Below, piece after piece: positions 1-9,005 of a DNA stretch of 64,000 bases (within the stretch, counting starts at the first letter, position 1; every line of letters starts with the position of its first letter). The translations under genes and the position numbers were made by a program. The notes under the pieces are model-generated. The model had not been told where the DNA came from. It made no database searches and saw only the letters and a list, made by a program, of their open reading frames with translations. The stretch comes from Collybiopsis luxurians FD-317 M1. Lineage: Eukaryota; Basidiomycota; Agaricomycetes; Agaricales; Omphalotaceae. Location: NCBI GenBank assembly GCA_000827265.1, contig KN834777.1, positions 540,425-604,424 on the forward strand. The letters are read 5' to 3'.

Positions 1-184
1 TGATGTAGACTGCGTTGTAGCTACAAAATCTCCTGAAGGGATACCTTCCGAGACTGCGACGCCATCCCCAATTAGTATTTACCTAGTTTGTCGATGGTGA
101 TGAAGCATGACCTTCGGACCGATTTGATCCGTGCAGTTTCTGCGAGCGAAGTGGAGTGCAATAGACCTTGCAAGCAAGGTGACG
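1..184. other. unannotated left edge
   Basis: I see no supportable gene here. Homology with the second copy of the duplicated segment starts only near position 185, just before the shared GACGCCGCCC stretch. Confidence 0.4.
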
Positions 185-303
185 AACCTTGTTCTATAGA
201 CGCCGCCCTATTGAAAAGAGATATAAGGTGGGCAGCATGCTTCAGGATCGCTCAACAGCTTTCCTCCTGACCCTCATCCACCCCCAGGCTGCGGTGTGGC
301 GGA

Positions 304-1713
304 ATGTTTCAAGTTGTCCTCCTCTTCTTTGCCCTTTTTGCCCTTTTCTCCCTCCTCAGGCTTCCTTATGATGAGATCCGAAATAACAGACCAGTGAATT
401 TTGAGGATGATCGCCAGCGATGGTTCACGCTCATGGAGAAACAATTCGAAGAAAAGAGCGTGCAGCCTCAGCACCGTACGCGGTATGCGATTCAGGAGGG
501 ACTCAAGTCATCTCCAGAACTCCGAGAAGCTATGGGAAATCGGCAGGAGCAGTATCTCATCCTCTCGAACCAACTTGGTGCTTTCCAGACGGAGGATGAG
601 AAGCTGATCTTTGTCGATTCTTCTGTTGCGATTACAAATTGGCCCTGGGACGAGTTTAAGAATGATATATCTCGTGTCGATGGTAAATAAATAATGTTTT
701 TGAAGCACGTTTTGATAATCTAATCTTCGTTTTCGCTGTAGATGCTAAAAAAGAATGTAAGTGTCCTCTTTCTCCTTCATAATATCCTTTTTAACGACAT
801 CAAAAGTGAGCACCACCAGGGCACTTTCTATACAGGGCGTCGCCATCGATGTTGGCAATACTTTGCAAACGGCCTTGTCAGATGTATCCGAAAACGGCAT
901 CCACCTCCCCGATATCAAAATCCCTCCCATCGAACTCCCCTCTCCCGAAGAAATTCTTCATCGTATCCGGGAGGCACTCGAAAAAGCCAAGACCCAGCTC
1001 GAACAAATCATTCGTGACGAATCTGGCCAGGCCGAAGAAGTACTACGAAGAATTCAAAAGTTTGTATCAATTCAGATCGAGCTGCTTCCTGGGGAAATTC
1101 GCAAAGGGATAGAAGAGTTTAATAAATTCCGTCATGAACATCCGTACATCACTGCGGCTGCTACAGTAGTTCTGGTCATCATTGGAATGGAAGTTATACT
1201 TCCTTGGGCATTCCTTGGAATCCTTCGAGTATTTGGGTTTTCTGAACTCGGTCCTGTTGCAGGTATGTCATCTCGAGTCGAACGGAGCTTCGAGAAATTG
1301 ATATTTCCACTATAGGTTCTTGGGCTACTGCTATACAATCGGTTGTCTATGGTGCTCGGACTCGTGGTCTTTTCTCTATCCTCCAACGACTCACAATGTC
1401 CGCTAAACGTCTTTGGCCTGTTGCAGTGTTCCTTGACCTAGCCGCTGTTGCGGTTGGAACCATCGCTGTATGGGCGAGTGGAGCAATCAAGGACATCGTC
1501 GATACGTGGTACCCACAAATGATTGCAGTCATGCCGGACTTGAACCACCTGGTACAGGGCCACGCGGCAGCGGAGGACATGTTCGATAGGTGGATGGAAG
1601 AATTGGGTAGGAGATGTGCGGAGGCGGAGATTCCAGAAGTGCAATGGCTGGATGTGGCCATTCAAAGTATTGCCAAGAGGGTCGAGGAGATGACTCATAC
1701 CAGCCTTGTTTAA
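304..1713 (+). CDS. IFI6/IFI27 (ISG12)-like membrane protein, copy 1
   Basis: Four exons fit one open frame: 304-682, 742-756, 807-1262 and 1316-1713. Introns of 59, 50 and 53 nt have GT/AG ends, and all phases agree, giving 415 aa. Residues of about 20-235 are hydrophilic and helical, with an amphipathic stretch rich in E, K and Q. From about residue 243 comes a hydrophobic region with small residues: a valine/isoleucine-rich helix, then PWAFLGILRVFGFSELGPVAG, joined across intron 3 to SWATAIQSVVYGARTRGLF. This G-x-AGSxA(A/T)xxQS pattern is what the Ifi-6-16 family (human IFI6/IFI27, mitochondrial or ER membrane) shows. A charged C-terminal tail follows. The start is uncertain: the hydrophobic first 20 residues are encoded by a pyrimidine-rich tract ending in CAG near 358, which could instead be a splice acceptor. 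It is convergent with the HD gene at 1869. Confidence 0.7.
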
Positions 1714-1868
1714 TGCTTCGCAAATCTCTCAGGTGACTTCAGGCTGGTCGCATTTCATTCTTCTTTCTTGACCTTGCAAATCATCAAAATCGTGTTCTCT
1801 GCATCGAATCGCGTGTAATTGATACTTTCTTGTACTTCTTCATCGAAGACTACTGTATGTAAAGAAAA

Positions 1869-2573
1869 CTAAGAGCGTTTGTTTACTCCATCCCGCTCAG
1901 AATGTGCCCGACGTGCCTCGAGTAAATTGTTCGGCCAGCTCGCAGCTGGAGCCTTCTTTTCTGGCATAGGACTATCCAGCGCCTGCTTAACAATTGCATC
2001 TCCCAGTACCTTTTCAATTTCCAAACGCCCAAACTGGCTCTCAACTTCCTTCCTCACGCTCTCTTCCACATCCCCTCTCCCAAAATCCGTCAAAACCGCG
2101 AGCCTCACAATGCGCACCATCCCTCCCATCCTCTCGGCAATCTGCGGAGTGGTATGAAGAGCAATCGCTCGCCAGACTTCGTCGATATCGACCGGGGATA
2201 TAGACGGATCGCCGGAGGATTTTAATTGAGCTACTGCAGCGTCTGCACCTTCAATCTCGAACCGCTGCAGCTCATCCACGGACCCGATATGGGCAAAGGC
2301 AGGTATAGCGCCGATATCGTGCATGATACACGCAGTGAAAAGCAGAGCCAGTCGGTGAGGTGGTTCGATGGTTTCGGATTGAGACTGCGATTGGGATGTG
2401 AAGAGGGTTCTGGCGTAGATCCAGACCCGGAGACTGTGATTGAGTATAGCAGGAGGAAGGTGGCTGGCTGCTACAGCGTAGGCGCTACGGGAAATTGGAT
2501 CTGAAGGGACACATTGAGGGATATCGGACGTGCTGGGGTTCGATGCGTTGTCGAGCGTGAAGGTTGGACACAT
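1869..2573 (-). CDS. HD-domain hydrolase, cyanamide hydratase-like, copy 1
   Basis: A single-exon frame of 234 aa. Metal-binding HD-superfamily motifs are visible in order: His46 in NHSLRVWIYA, the His85-Asp86 pair in MHDIGA, the FEIEGADAA segment, and a helix with His140 in AIALHTTPQIAER. The order and spacing match the fungal cyanamide hydratase / HD-domain group, which hydrates small nitriles or acts on related compounds; the actual substrate cannot be read from the sequence. No signal peptide is seen, so it is probably cytosolic. Its 3' end faces the IFI6/27-like gene about 155 bp away. The first Met of the MCPTF sequence is preferred because a one-base deletion just upstream, relative to copy 2, breaks the longer frame here but leaves this start intact. 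Confidence 0.8.
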   Translation of the reverse strand: MCPTFTLDNASNPSTSDIPQCVPSDPISRSAYAVAASHLPPAILNHSLRVWIYARTLFTSQSQSQSETIEPPHRLALLFTACIMHDIGAIPAFAHIGSVDELQRFEIEGADAAVAQLKSSGDPSISPVDIDEVWRAIALHTTPQIAERMGGMVRIVRLAVLTDFGRGDVEESVRKEVESQFGRLEIEKVLGDAIVKQALDSPMPEKKAPAASWPNNLLEARRAHSERDGVNKRS

Positions 2574-2618
2574 GAGGGTGGTCGTGAAGAACAGAAGGCT
2601 GGAAAGTGGTTATGACTC

Positions 2619-4291
2619 ATGTCGCAACATCGTGAGCGCGTTTTTCACGCACGGACAGGGGTGATTCTTGGGGTTAATGAGACGCCGAGGGATACGGCGA
2701 GGGTTATTGGGGGGATGACGGAGGGGATTTTTGCGAGGGTTGGGAAGCATGAGGAGATTGAGGTGTGTTTTTGGTTTGAACCGATTTTTTTTTCCTTAGG
2801 GAGGAACTTATAACCACGACCTCTATCGTACAGGAACTCGCTAAATATTCCCCTGTCCCAGTTCTCAACGCCCTATCCGACCTCTGGCACCCCACCCAAA
2901 TCCTAGCGGATTTACTCACCCTACACGAACACGCCCATCTGTTCAACAAAACCAATACGCAACAACCCTCCGACCCATCTTCCCCTTCCCAAAAACGTAA
3001 TAAAAGGGGCATCTACCTCCCCGAACTCCGACCCTTGACTGTCGCGTACGTCGGAGACAGCGCGAATGTGTTGCACGATATGCTCGTGACGTATCCTCGT
3101 TTGGGACATTCGTTGAGGGTCGCGAGTCCCCTCAAGTATCGTGCGCCGAAGGAGGTGTGGAATCGGGGTTGAGGAGTTGGGGGTGCGATATGGGGAATTT
3201 TNNNNNNNNNNNNNNNNNNNNNNNNNNNNNNNNNNNNNNNNNNNNNNNNNNNNNNNNNNNNNNNNNNNNNNNNNNNNNNNNNNNNNNNNNNNNNNNNNNN
3301 NNNNNNNNNNNNNNNNNNNNNNNNNNNNNNNNNNNNNNNNNNNNNNNNNNNNNNNNNNNNNNNNNNNNNNNNNNNNNNNNNNNNNNNNNNNNNNNNNNNN
3401 NNNNNNNNNNNNNNNNNNNNNNNNNNNNGACGTATCCTCGTTTGGGACATTCGTTGAGGGTCGCGAGTCCCCTCAAGTATCGTGCGCCGAAGGAGGTGTG
3501 GAATCGGGTTGAGGAGTTGGGGTGCGATATGGGAATTTGGTGGGGTGAGGATCCGAAGGAGGCGGTGAGTGGTGCGGATGTGGTTGTTACGGATACTTGG
3601 TATGTTTAGCGTTGGTCTGCTCACGCAAGCGCGGTGGTTACTAACTGGTGATTCTGCCTATTTTGATACGTAGGATTTCCATGGGTCAGGAAGCGGAAAA
3701 AGCTCAACGTCTCCAAGACTTTAATGGCTATCAAGTTACGGAAGCTTTGTGTCGAGAGGGAGGTGCTAATCCCGACTGGAAGTTTTTACATTGTCTGCCT
3801 AGGAAGCAGGACGAAGTTGACGATGAGGTGGGTTTCGATTTTTTTTCTTCCTTACCCATTCCCTCCTATCTGTCATGCTTATTGAATGTGCGTCTTCTTC
3901 CCAAACACAGGTCTTCTACGGTCCCCGATCCCTCGTCTTCCCAGAAGCTGATAACAGGAAATGGACGACGATGGCTGTTTTCGGGTACATCTCCTCTCCT
4001 TAGTTCCCCTTCCCTTCTCCTTCCCCCTCCTTCGCTTCCCTCCCATCCCTTTCTCCACCTCCTTCCTCTCCCTCCGGCCCTCCCTCTATCTATCCGCTCT
4101 TTGCTCGCAGCCCAGCCCAGCGTAGCGTTGCAGCTGCAGCTGCGGATGCGGGTTTTCTCTTTTCGGTATTCCTTCCTGGTGTTTAGTGGCGGTTCACTGA
4201 CGATTATTTTGTGCTTTCCTTTTCTTTTTTTAGTCTGTTCATTGGAAGGTGGGACATCCACGCCGAGGCGAATGAATCTGTGAAGGAGTAG
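2619..4291 (+). pseudogene. ornithine carbamoyltransferase, 5'-truncated and fused at the duplication edge
   Basis: The exons that can be read are 2619-2762, 2834-3599 (through the N gap), 3674-3827, 3911-3984 and 4234-4291, with introns of 71, 74, 83 and 249 nt and matching phases. Diagnostic OTC features are ILGVNETPRDTARVI, the [11 protein letters not shown] ornithine-domain motif, [20 protein letters not shown] and the C-terminal [13 protein letters not shown] makes citrulline from ornithine and carbamoyl phosphate in the mitochondrion. The N-terminal domain with the STRT carbamoyl-phosphate motif and the transit peptide are missing. OTC similarity begins at about 2666, exactly where the duplicated segment ends, so the first ~15 codons are foreign sequence read in frame by chance. 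A catalytic enzyme is not expected. A complete copy may exist elsewhere in the genome. Confidence 0.85.
3202..3428. other. assembly gap (227 N), probably spurious
   Basis: The bases just left of the gap (3088-3201) and just right of it (from 3429) are the same sequence, starting GACGTATCCTCGTTTGGGAC. The left version carries extra G in three G runs and ends in an extra T, as expected for a poor read end. Removing the gap and one flank restores a continuous OTC reading frame. Confidence 0.85.
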
Positions 4292-4780
4292 AAGGAACGT
4301 AAAATGTGATCTAGTCAGATTTATCAACGGGAGGGGGAACCATGACGATTCCATCGCTGTGCGCGTAAAATGTTCAATTTAGTCGTCCCTGTATTCGAGC
4401 TCGTCGACGCGTAAAACGCTCAATTTACGCTTTTTCTGTCTCTTTTTCGATTCTTGCGAAATCAAAATAATAATGCTAATCTTTTTTTTTGCTCTCTTGA
4501 CTTTGTGTGTGCTGTGTTGTTTGGGCTGTGAGGTGAGTAAGTAGTGTGCGGTGGACGTTTGAGAACGTTTGAGAACTGGGTGGCTGGTGCTTGAACTTTG
4601 ATAGAATGGCGTTATGGCTATCGCTAGGTCTCCGACTCGGGGGTTGTGGTTTCCAAGAAGGAAAACGTGATCCTCTTTTTCTCTGCTGTATGATGGTGTC
4701 CCAATTTTACATGCATAGCTCTTGCCGCGGCGAAGCTCCTTTCGACCTCGCGTACAGCCGCTTGTCGTGACTCGTGGATA
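4292..4780. other. intergenic, nothing recognised
   Basis: Downstream of OTC. The sequence is T-rich with short open frames only, and no domain or RNA gene is recognised. Confidence 0.4.
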
Positions 4781-6240
4781 TCCCATCGTAGAGTGCTTTT
4801 CTCCTGCTCAATGACCGCCGACTGCCCTTTCATTTCTCCTCTGGACTTCGCTTTGAAGGAGTTGATGGCTAGGTATGAATGTACAGTTCTCAAGGTTGGA
4901 TCCGAGGTAAACCTCGATTCATGTAACAAAACTGAAACTTGTTTCTTTTCGACGCAGTCGAGCCTGTACAGTATGTCATGCAGTAGCTTGTAGAGTTCTT
5001 CTTGACTGCGTAACAGATACTTCCTGGTGCCTTCAAACGCTTCAGCTACAGATTCTTTGTGATCTTGTACTTTTCAACTTTACAGTTATATTTGTGTGAC
5101 ACTCTTTACTATCTGCGTTTAACGACACTCATTTCTCGACAGAAGCAAGCAACTGATACTACTTAATGAATGGCGGTTGGATCAGTCTACCTCTGGAAAC
5201 ATATGGATCAGAAATAACATTATAGTTTCCACTGAAAATTTACCATGGGAGGTTTCTCCTCACAATTTCCAACATCATTCCCGAAATTTGATCCGACCCC
5301 GACCCAAAATGAAGATCAACAAATTGGATGCAATCAGCTGCCTCAGTTGACATTGCACCAGGATTGATAAACCCCTGAGGGTCAGAGAGCTTCGCAGTCG
5401 TGGCACGCTCCAAACCTTGTTGCATTCTGTAAAATCAGTTAGCAACAAAATGCTAGAGGATAAAATTAGTATACCCAAGGCGCGCATTATGAGTAGCCGA
5501 GCGGACAATGTCCTCAAATTTAGTCTTCCAACGTCCCTGTCCATCGAACCACACCCAGGGCTCATCATACCAGGTAGCCTCAACGGCGAAACCATAATGA
5601 ACCTTGTACGGAGCGCGGTCAAATGTATACACCAGCCCTTTGGCGGCAGTGACTCCCGCCGCAGGCAGCTCATACCTCTGAGCTGTCTCAACGGTCGTGA
5701 CAGCTTTTTGGAACGCGGCATCCTTTTTGCCTACATCGCTGAATAACTTGTAGGCCTTGGTGGTTTTTCTCCATACACCCATTGAGTGCTTCCAAGACTT
5801 CGGAACGTAGTCTTTACCGGTAAAGCTGATGACTCCCGCTCTGTTTGGATCGGGCTTTCGAAGTTGATTCCCTTCATCCCACTTGATATCGTCCTTAGTA
5901 GGGCCAAACTCGGCGGCGGAAGAGTGGGCCATGATGGAGAGCTCACAAACTGCTTGGGCTTAAATATGCGCAGAGTCGGCAGACACAGCTGGTAATTGTG
6001 GCAACGTTGTTGACCACATGCCTTCCTAAGAGGAGTTTCTGTCAAACACTGTAGAATAGTCGTGATAGACAGTGGTAATGAGTGTACCTCCAGGCTCCAT
6101 AGCCTGACATGAATGCGAACTATTATCAGCACTACTGTCATTCAGCTGGAATGGAGCAATTCAAACAGAATAGCCGATCATACTAACCTATAATCTACGT
6201 ATTTATCTCAGGCTCTGCGGATGCGAACAAGCGTGGTCAT
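4781..6240. repeat. tandem duplication, unit 1
   Basis: This unit contains a short dispersed repeat (about 4790-5100, marker GGACTTCGCTT), then the 3' end and body of a minus-strand gene and its upstream region. The same order recurs at about 6745-8540. Shared upstream markers are the stretches around TTCTGTCAAACA and CACCTCCAGGCTCC. Confidence 0.75.
5240..5932 (-). CDS. unrecognised 214-aa protein, intact tandem copy
   Basis: Two exons on the minus strand, 5475-5932 and 5240-5426, are separated by a 48-nt intron (GTATAC to TTACAG). The join restores glycine at a phase-2 border, giving 214 aa. The protein is hydrophilic and rich in aromatic residues (YKVHYGFAVEATWYDEPWVWFDGQGRW) and has no signal peptide, membrane segment or cysteine cluster. 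I do not recognise the family. A second copy with the same gene structure lies 2.3 kb to the right and contains stop codons, so this is the likely functional member. Nothing in the neighbourhood reveals its role. Conservation of the whole frame and splice sites between the two copies is the best evidence that it is a real gene. Confidence 0.7.
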
Positions 6241-6744
6241 TCGGCGAGTAATTCTAGGATTCTACGGTATTTGGGGGCGGAGTTGAAGTTATTCCGAGTC
6301 CCAATTTTGTTGTTATTCTTAAGAATACTGTCCTATTTTAAGCAGTTCGTATGTCCAGTGTCTCAGAATTTTTCTTAGGCACCTGTGGGCACTTAGCCTT
6401 CTATAGTAGTTAAATTTTGTAAATTCCTTGATGTCCCGGCGTCCAATAGGCAGTTATGAAAAATAAATTTTGTATGATTTGTCCCATTGTCCCACCCTTA
6501 CAAAGTGCCCAAAATGCAACAGTAACGAGTGAGCGGGAAAGCTCATGAGCTTAAAACAGAAGGCAGCCACTGGAACTGTTATTGATTTGGGTAAAATAGA
6601 ACGGGTCAGGGGACCCAAATCATGTTCCACTTCCAGATTTAGGAAGAGAGACTTGAGTAATACTGTATTATACATTATACCTATTCGACCTCTGAGTCGC
6701 GGGAGTTCGTACAATGTGGATATATGCCATCATAGAGCCATCAC
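5933..6744. other. upstream region of the 214-aa gene and spacer
   Basis: The first ~250 bases are shared with the second tandem copy and probably hold its promoter. The rest is AT-rich, and no further feature is recognised. Confidence 0.4.
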
Positions 6745-8540
6745 CATCATAGAGTACTTTTCTTCTATTCAGTGACCGACTGCTTTTTCATTTCTCCTTT
6801 GGACTTCGCTTCGAAGCTGTCCATAGCTGGGTTCTCTGAAACATGGGTGACATGTGCAGTATTCAATGCTTCAACCCAACTCCAATATCTCCATGGCAGT
6901 TGCGGTAGATCTACTGTGGTGGATCTAATACTACCATTATAGAGTACCTTTTCCTACATTATGTTCAACTACTTTTCTATTTCTTCTTTAGACTTCGCTT
7001 CAGCCTTCAATACCTACCTACTTGTGGGTGGCGTGCGCGGTTTTCAACACTTCAATGCCCCACCCCCACCCCCCCTCACCTTCACAGCTCCTTCTACACG
7101 TCCAACATATTTCCAAGCCTGACTATGGATTCAGAGTCGATATGGAATTTTATGTAACAAAAGAGAACCTTGTTTCTTTTGGTGCAGTCAAGCCTGCATG
7201 GTATGCAGTAGTGTGCAGAATTTTCCTGGCTGCAGGGCTAATTTGCTGCGGAGCAGATTTTTCCTGAGGCTTCAATGGTTTGGAGGTATCGTCTTTGGCT
7301 CATTCTACCCACCCTTTCATCCGTTCCTGAAGTGAGGGGAAGGTCGAGTGCAATCGCTGGAAAGTATGCCTACGGTTCCATATAAAATTCTTACGGTCTC
7401 GTTCTATCGTGTTCACTCAATGCTGTCCGCCATCAACGATACTCGATTGTTTACAAAGAAATTGTACAACGAATTGATACAAACAAAGCCAATGCATGGA
7501 AATTGTTTCTAGTCGGATCAATGCCCAGAACGGTCTACCTCTGGAACTAAATCAGAAATCGCATGATAGTTTCGACTGAGAATTTACCATTTGAGGTATT
7601 TCTCCACAATTTTCAACATTTCCTGGACGACGGTGTCCGACCCAAAATTAAGATCAACAAATTGGATGGAAGTAGTCGACTGCGTGATAGGATTGATAAA
7701 CCCTTGCGGATCAGAGAGCTTCGCTGTCACAGCACGCTTCAAATCTCATTGCATTCTAAAAAACCAATGAGTTACGATAGGCTGAGTGAGGAGATCTGGA
7801 TATACCCGAGGAGCGCATTATGTATAGCCGGGGCGACGATCTTGTCAAATGTAGCCTTCCAATCGCCCTGTCCATCGAACCACACCCAAGGCTTCTCATA
7901 GTATGTAGCCACAATGGCGAAGCCATAACGAACCTTATACGGATTGATTTCGTATGTGTACTCCAGCCCTTCAGCGGCCCTAGCTCCAGCGTAATGCAGA
8001 GTGTTTTTCTCAGCCGTCTCAATGGCCTTTTTAGCATCGTTGAACGGCTTTTTATTATCACCTGTATCGAACAACTTGTAGGTCTTCGTGTCTTTTTTCC
8101 ATACACCCAATGAGTGCCTCGAGGAATTTGGGAGCTAGTCTTCAGGCGTAAATCTAATTACCCCCGCTCTTTCTGGATCGGGCCGTCGAGTGGGATCCCC
8201 TTCATCCCACCTGATGTTGTTCTTTTTAGGGTCAAAGGACGGTTGGGCCATGGTGGAGTTGATGCGGGTAGGAACTCACAAGTTGCTTGGGCTTAAATAT
8301 GGGAAGACAGTTAGTAATTGTGCAACGTTGTTAACCACATGCCTTGCTATGAAAAACTTCTGTCAAACATTATAGAATAGTTGTGATAGATAGTGGTAAT
8401 GAGGGCACCTCCAGGCTCCGTTGCATGACCCGGATGCGAACTATTTGGCAAGCGTTGTCATTCAATTCTCAGCATTATTGGTATCCAGCTGGAATAGATC
8501 AATTCATACAGAATAGCCGATTATACTAGAAGGCGGCTAA
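6745..8540. repeat. tandem duplication, unit 2
   Basis: The diverged second unit has the dispersed repeat in two partial copies (about 6750-6840 and 6940-7280), followed by the pseudogenised 214-aa gene and its upstream region. Confidence 0.7.
7584..8251 (-). pseudogene. pseudogene of the 214-aa protein
   Basis: This is the paralogue of the gene at 5240-5932 in the same orientation, with the same intron position (the upstream exon ends near 7805, the downstream exon starts near 7757). The frame is broken at least twice: a TAG replaces the tyrosine codon in the segment equivalent to GKDYVPKSWKH, and a TGA follows the second codon after the splice junction, where the intact copy has CAA. Outside these points the reading frame is well kept, including WVWFDGQGDW and AKLSDPQGFINP, so inactivation is probably fairly recent. 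The unbroken C-terminal part ends at a TAA equivalent to that of copy 1. Confidence 0.75.
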
Positions 8541-8894
8541 GATCCAACAGCTTTCAGGCGAGTTACCCCCCTCCGCAACTGGCATTCCGACGCCTTTGTG
8601 ACTTATTCTTTTAACGTGAATCGAGGGGAAAATATAAGTCCATGAACTTAGGCAGCCCCTAGATAGTAGAAGCGAATTGAATTAAGGTCAATTTACCAAT
8701 AGTTAAAATACATCCAAATTTACATATAAGTCAGAATCATTAAAATGTCCGAGTCTTGGGGCCCGATTTATACAGAGCTACCACGGTCAGTCAGCCGATC
8801 GATTAGTATACTTATTCGGATCCCACGATTCACGAACCTAAATCTAAATACTAGCATACCATCAGGGCGACTTAAGGGCGACAAAGAAATAAAG
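8541..8894. other. spacer before the transposon nest
   Basis: No gene seen. CpG is still common here and drops to the right of about 9.1 kb. Confidence 0.35.
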
Positions 8895-9005
8895 GTGACT
8901 GACAAAGTAACTTGTCAGATTGAAACTCCGCTTACTTGCCCTTACAAAAGTTACTTGCTTCTAAAGTTACTTTGTTGGCACAAAGTAACTTGTCAACTTG
9001 TCGTC
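8895..9005. repeat. AAGTWACTT cluster 1 (inverted partner of cluster 4)
   Basis: It begins GTGACTGACAAAGTAACTTG and carries several copies of AAGTAACTT and AAGTTACTT. The same sequence in reverse complement ends at 20958. I found no target duplication next to the two ends. Confidence 0.6.

Larger units (their letters stand above)
185..2665. repeat. segmental duplication, copy 1 (IFI6/27-like gene plus HD gene)
   Basis: This segment of about 2.48 kb is repeated in the same orientation at about 45813-48298, with an offset of 45629 at the first gene. Exons, introns and the intergenic spacer are all alike, so it is a DNA-level copy and not a retrocopy. The predicted HD proteins differ at 9 of 234 residues and the IFI6/27-like proteins at about 18 of 415. 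The left edge is near 185. The right edge is near 2665, where copy 1 runs into OTC coding sequence and copy 2 into unrelated DNA. Confidence 0.9.

Noticed and set aside
189..371. 60-aa frame upstream of the IFI6/27-like gene, open in both copies
   Set aside because: It overlaps the chosen first exon in another frame and most of its end is the pyrimidine tract. It could be a leader exon but has no independent support.
304..690. Stand-alone 128-aa protein ending in VDGK
   Set aside because: The stop lies inside an intron. A GT donor at 683 and the small exon at 742-756 join it in frame to the following exons in both copies.
3088..3545. Internal duplication inside OTC
   Set aside because: The repeat sits exactly on both sides of the N run with homopolymer errors, so it is better explained by overlapping contig ends.
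4379..4929. Overlapping minus-strand frames of 101-135 aa
   Set aside because: They overlap a repeat shared with 6.75 kb and show no domain or splice support.
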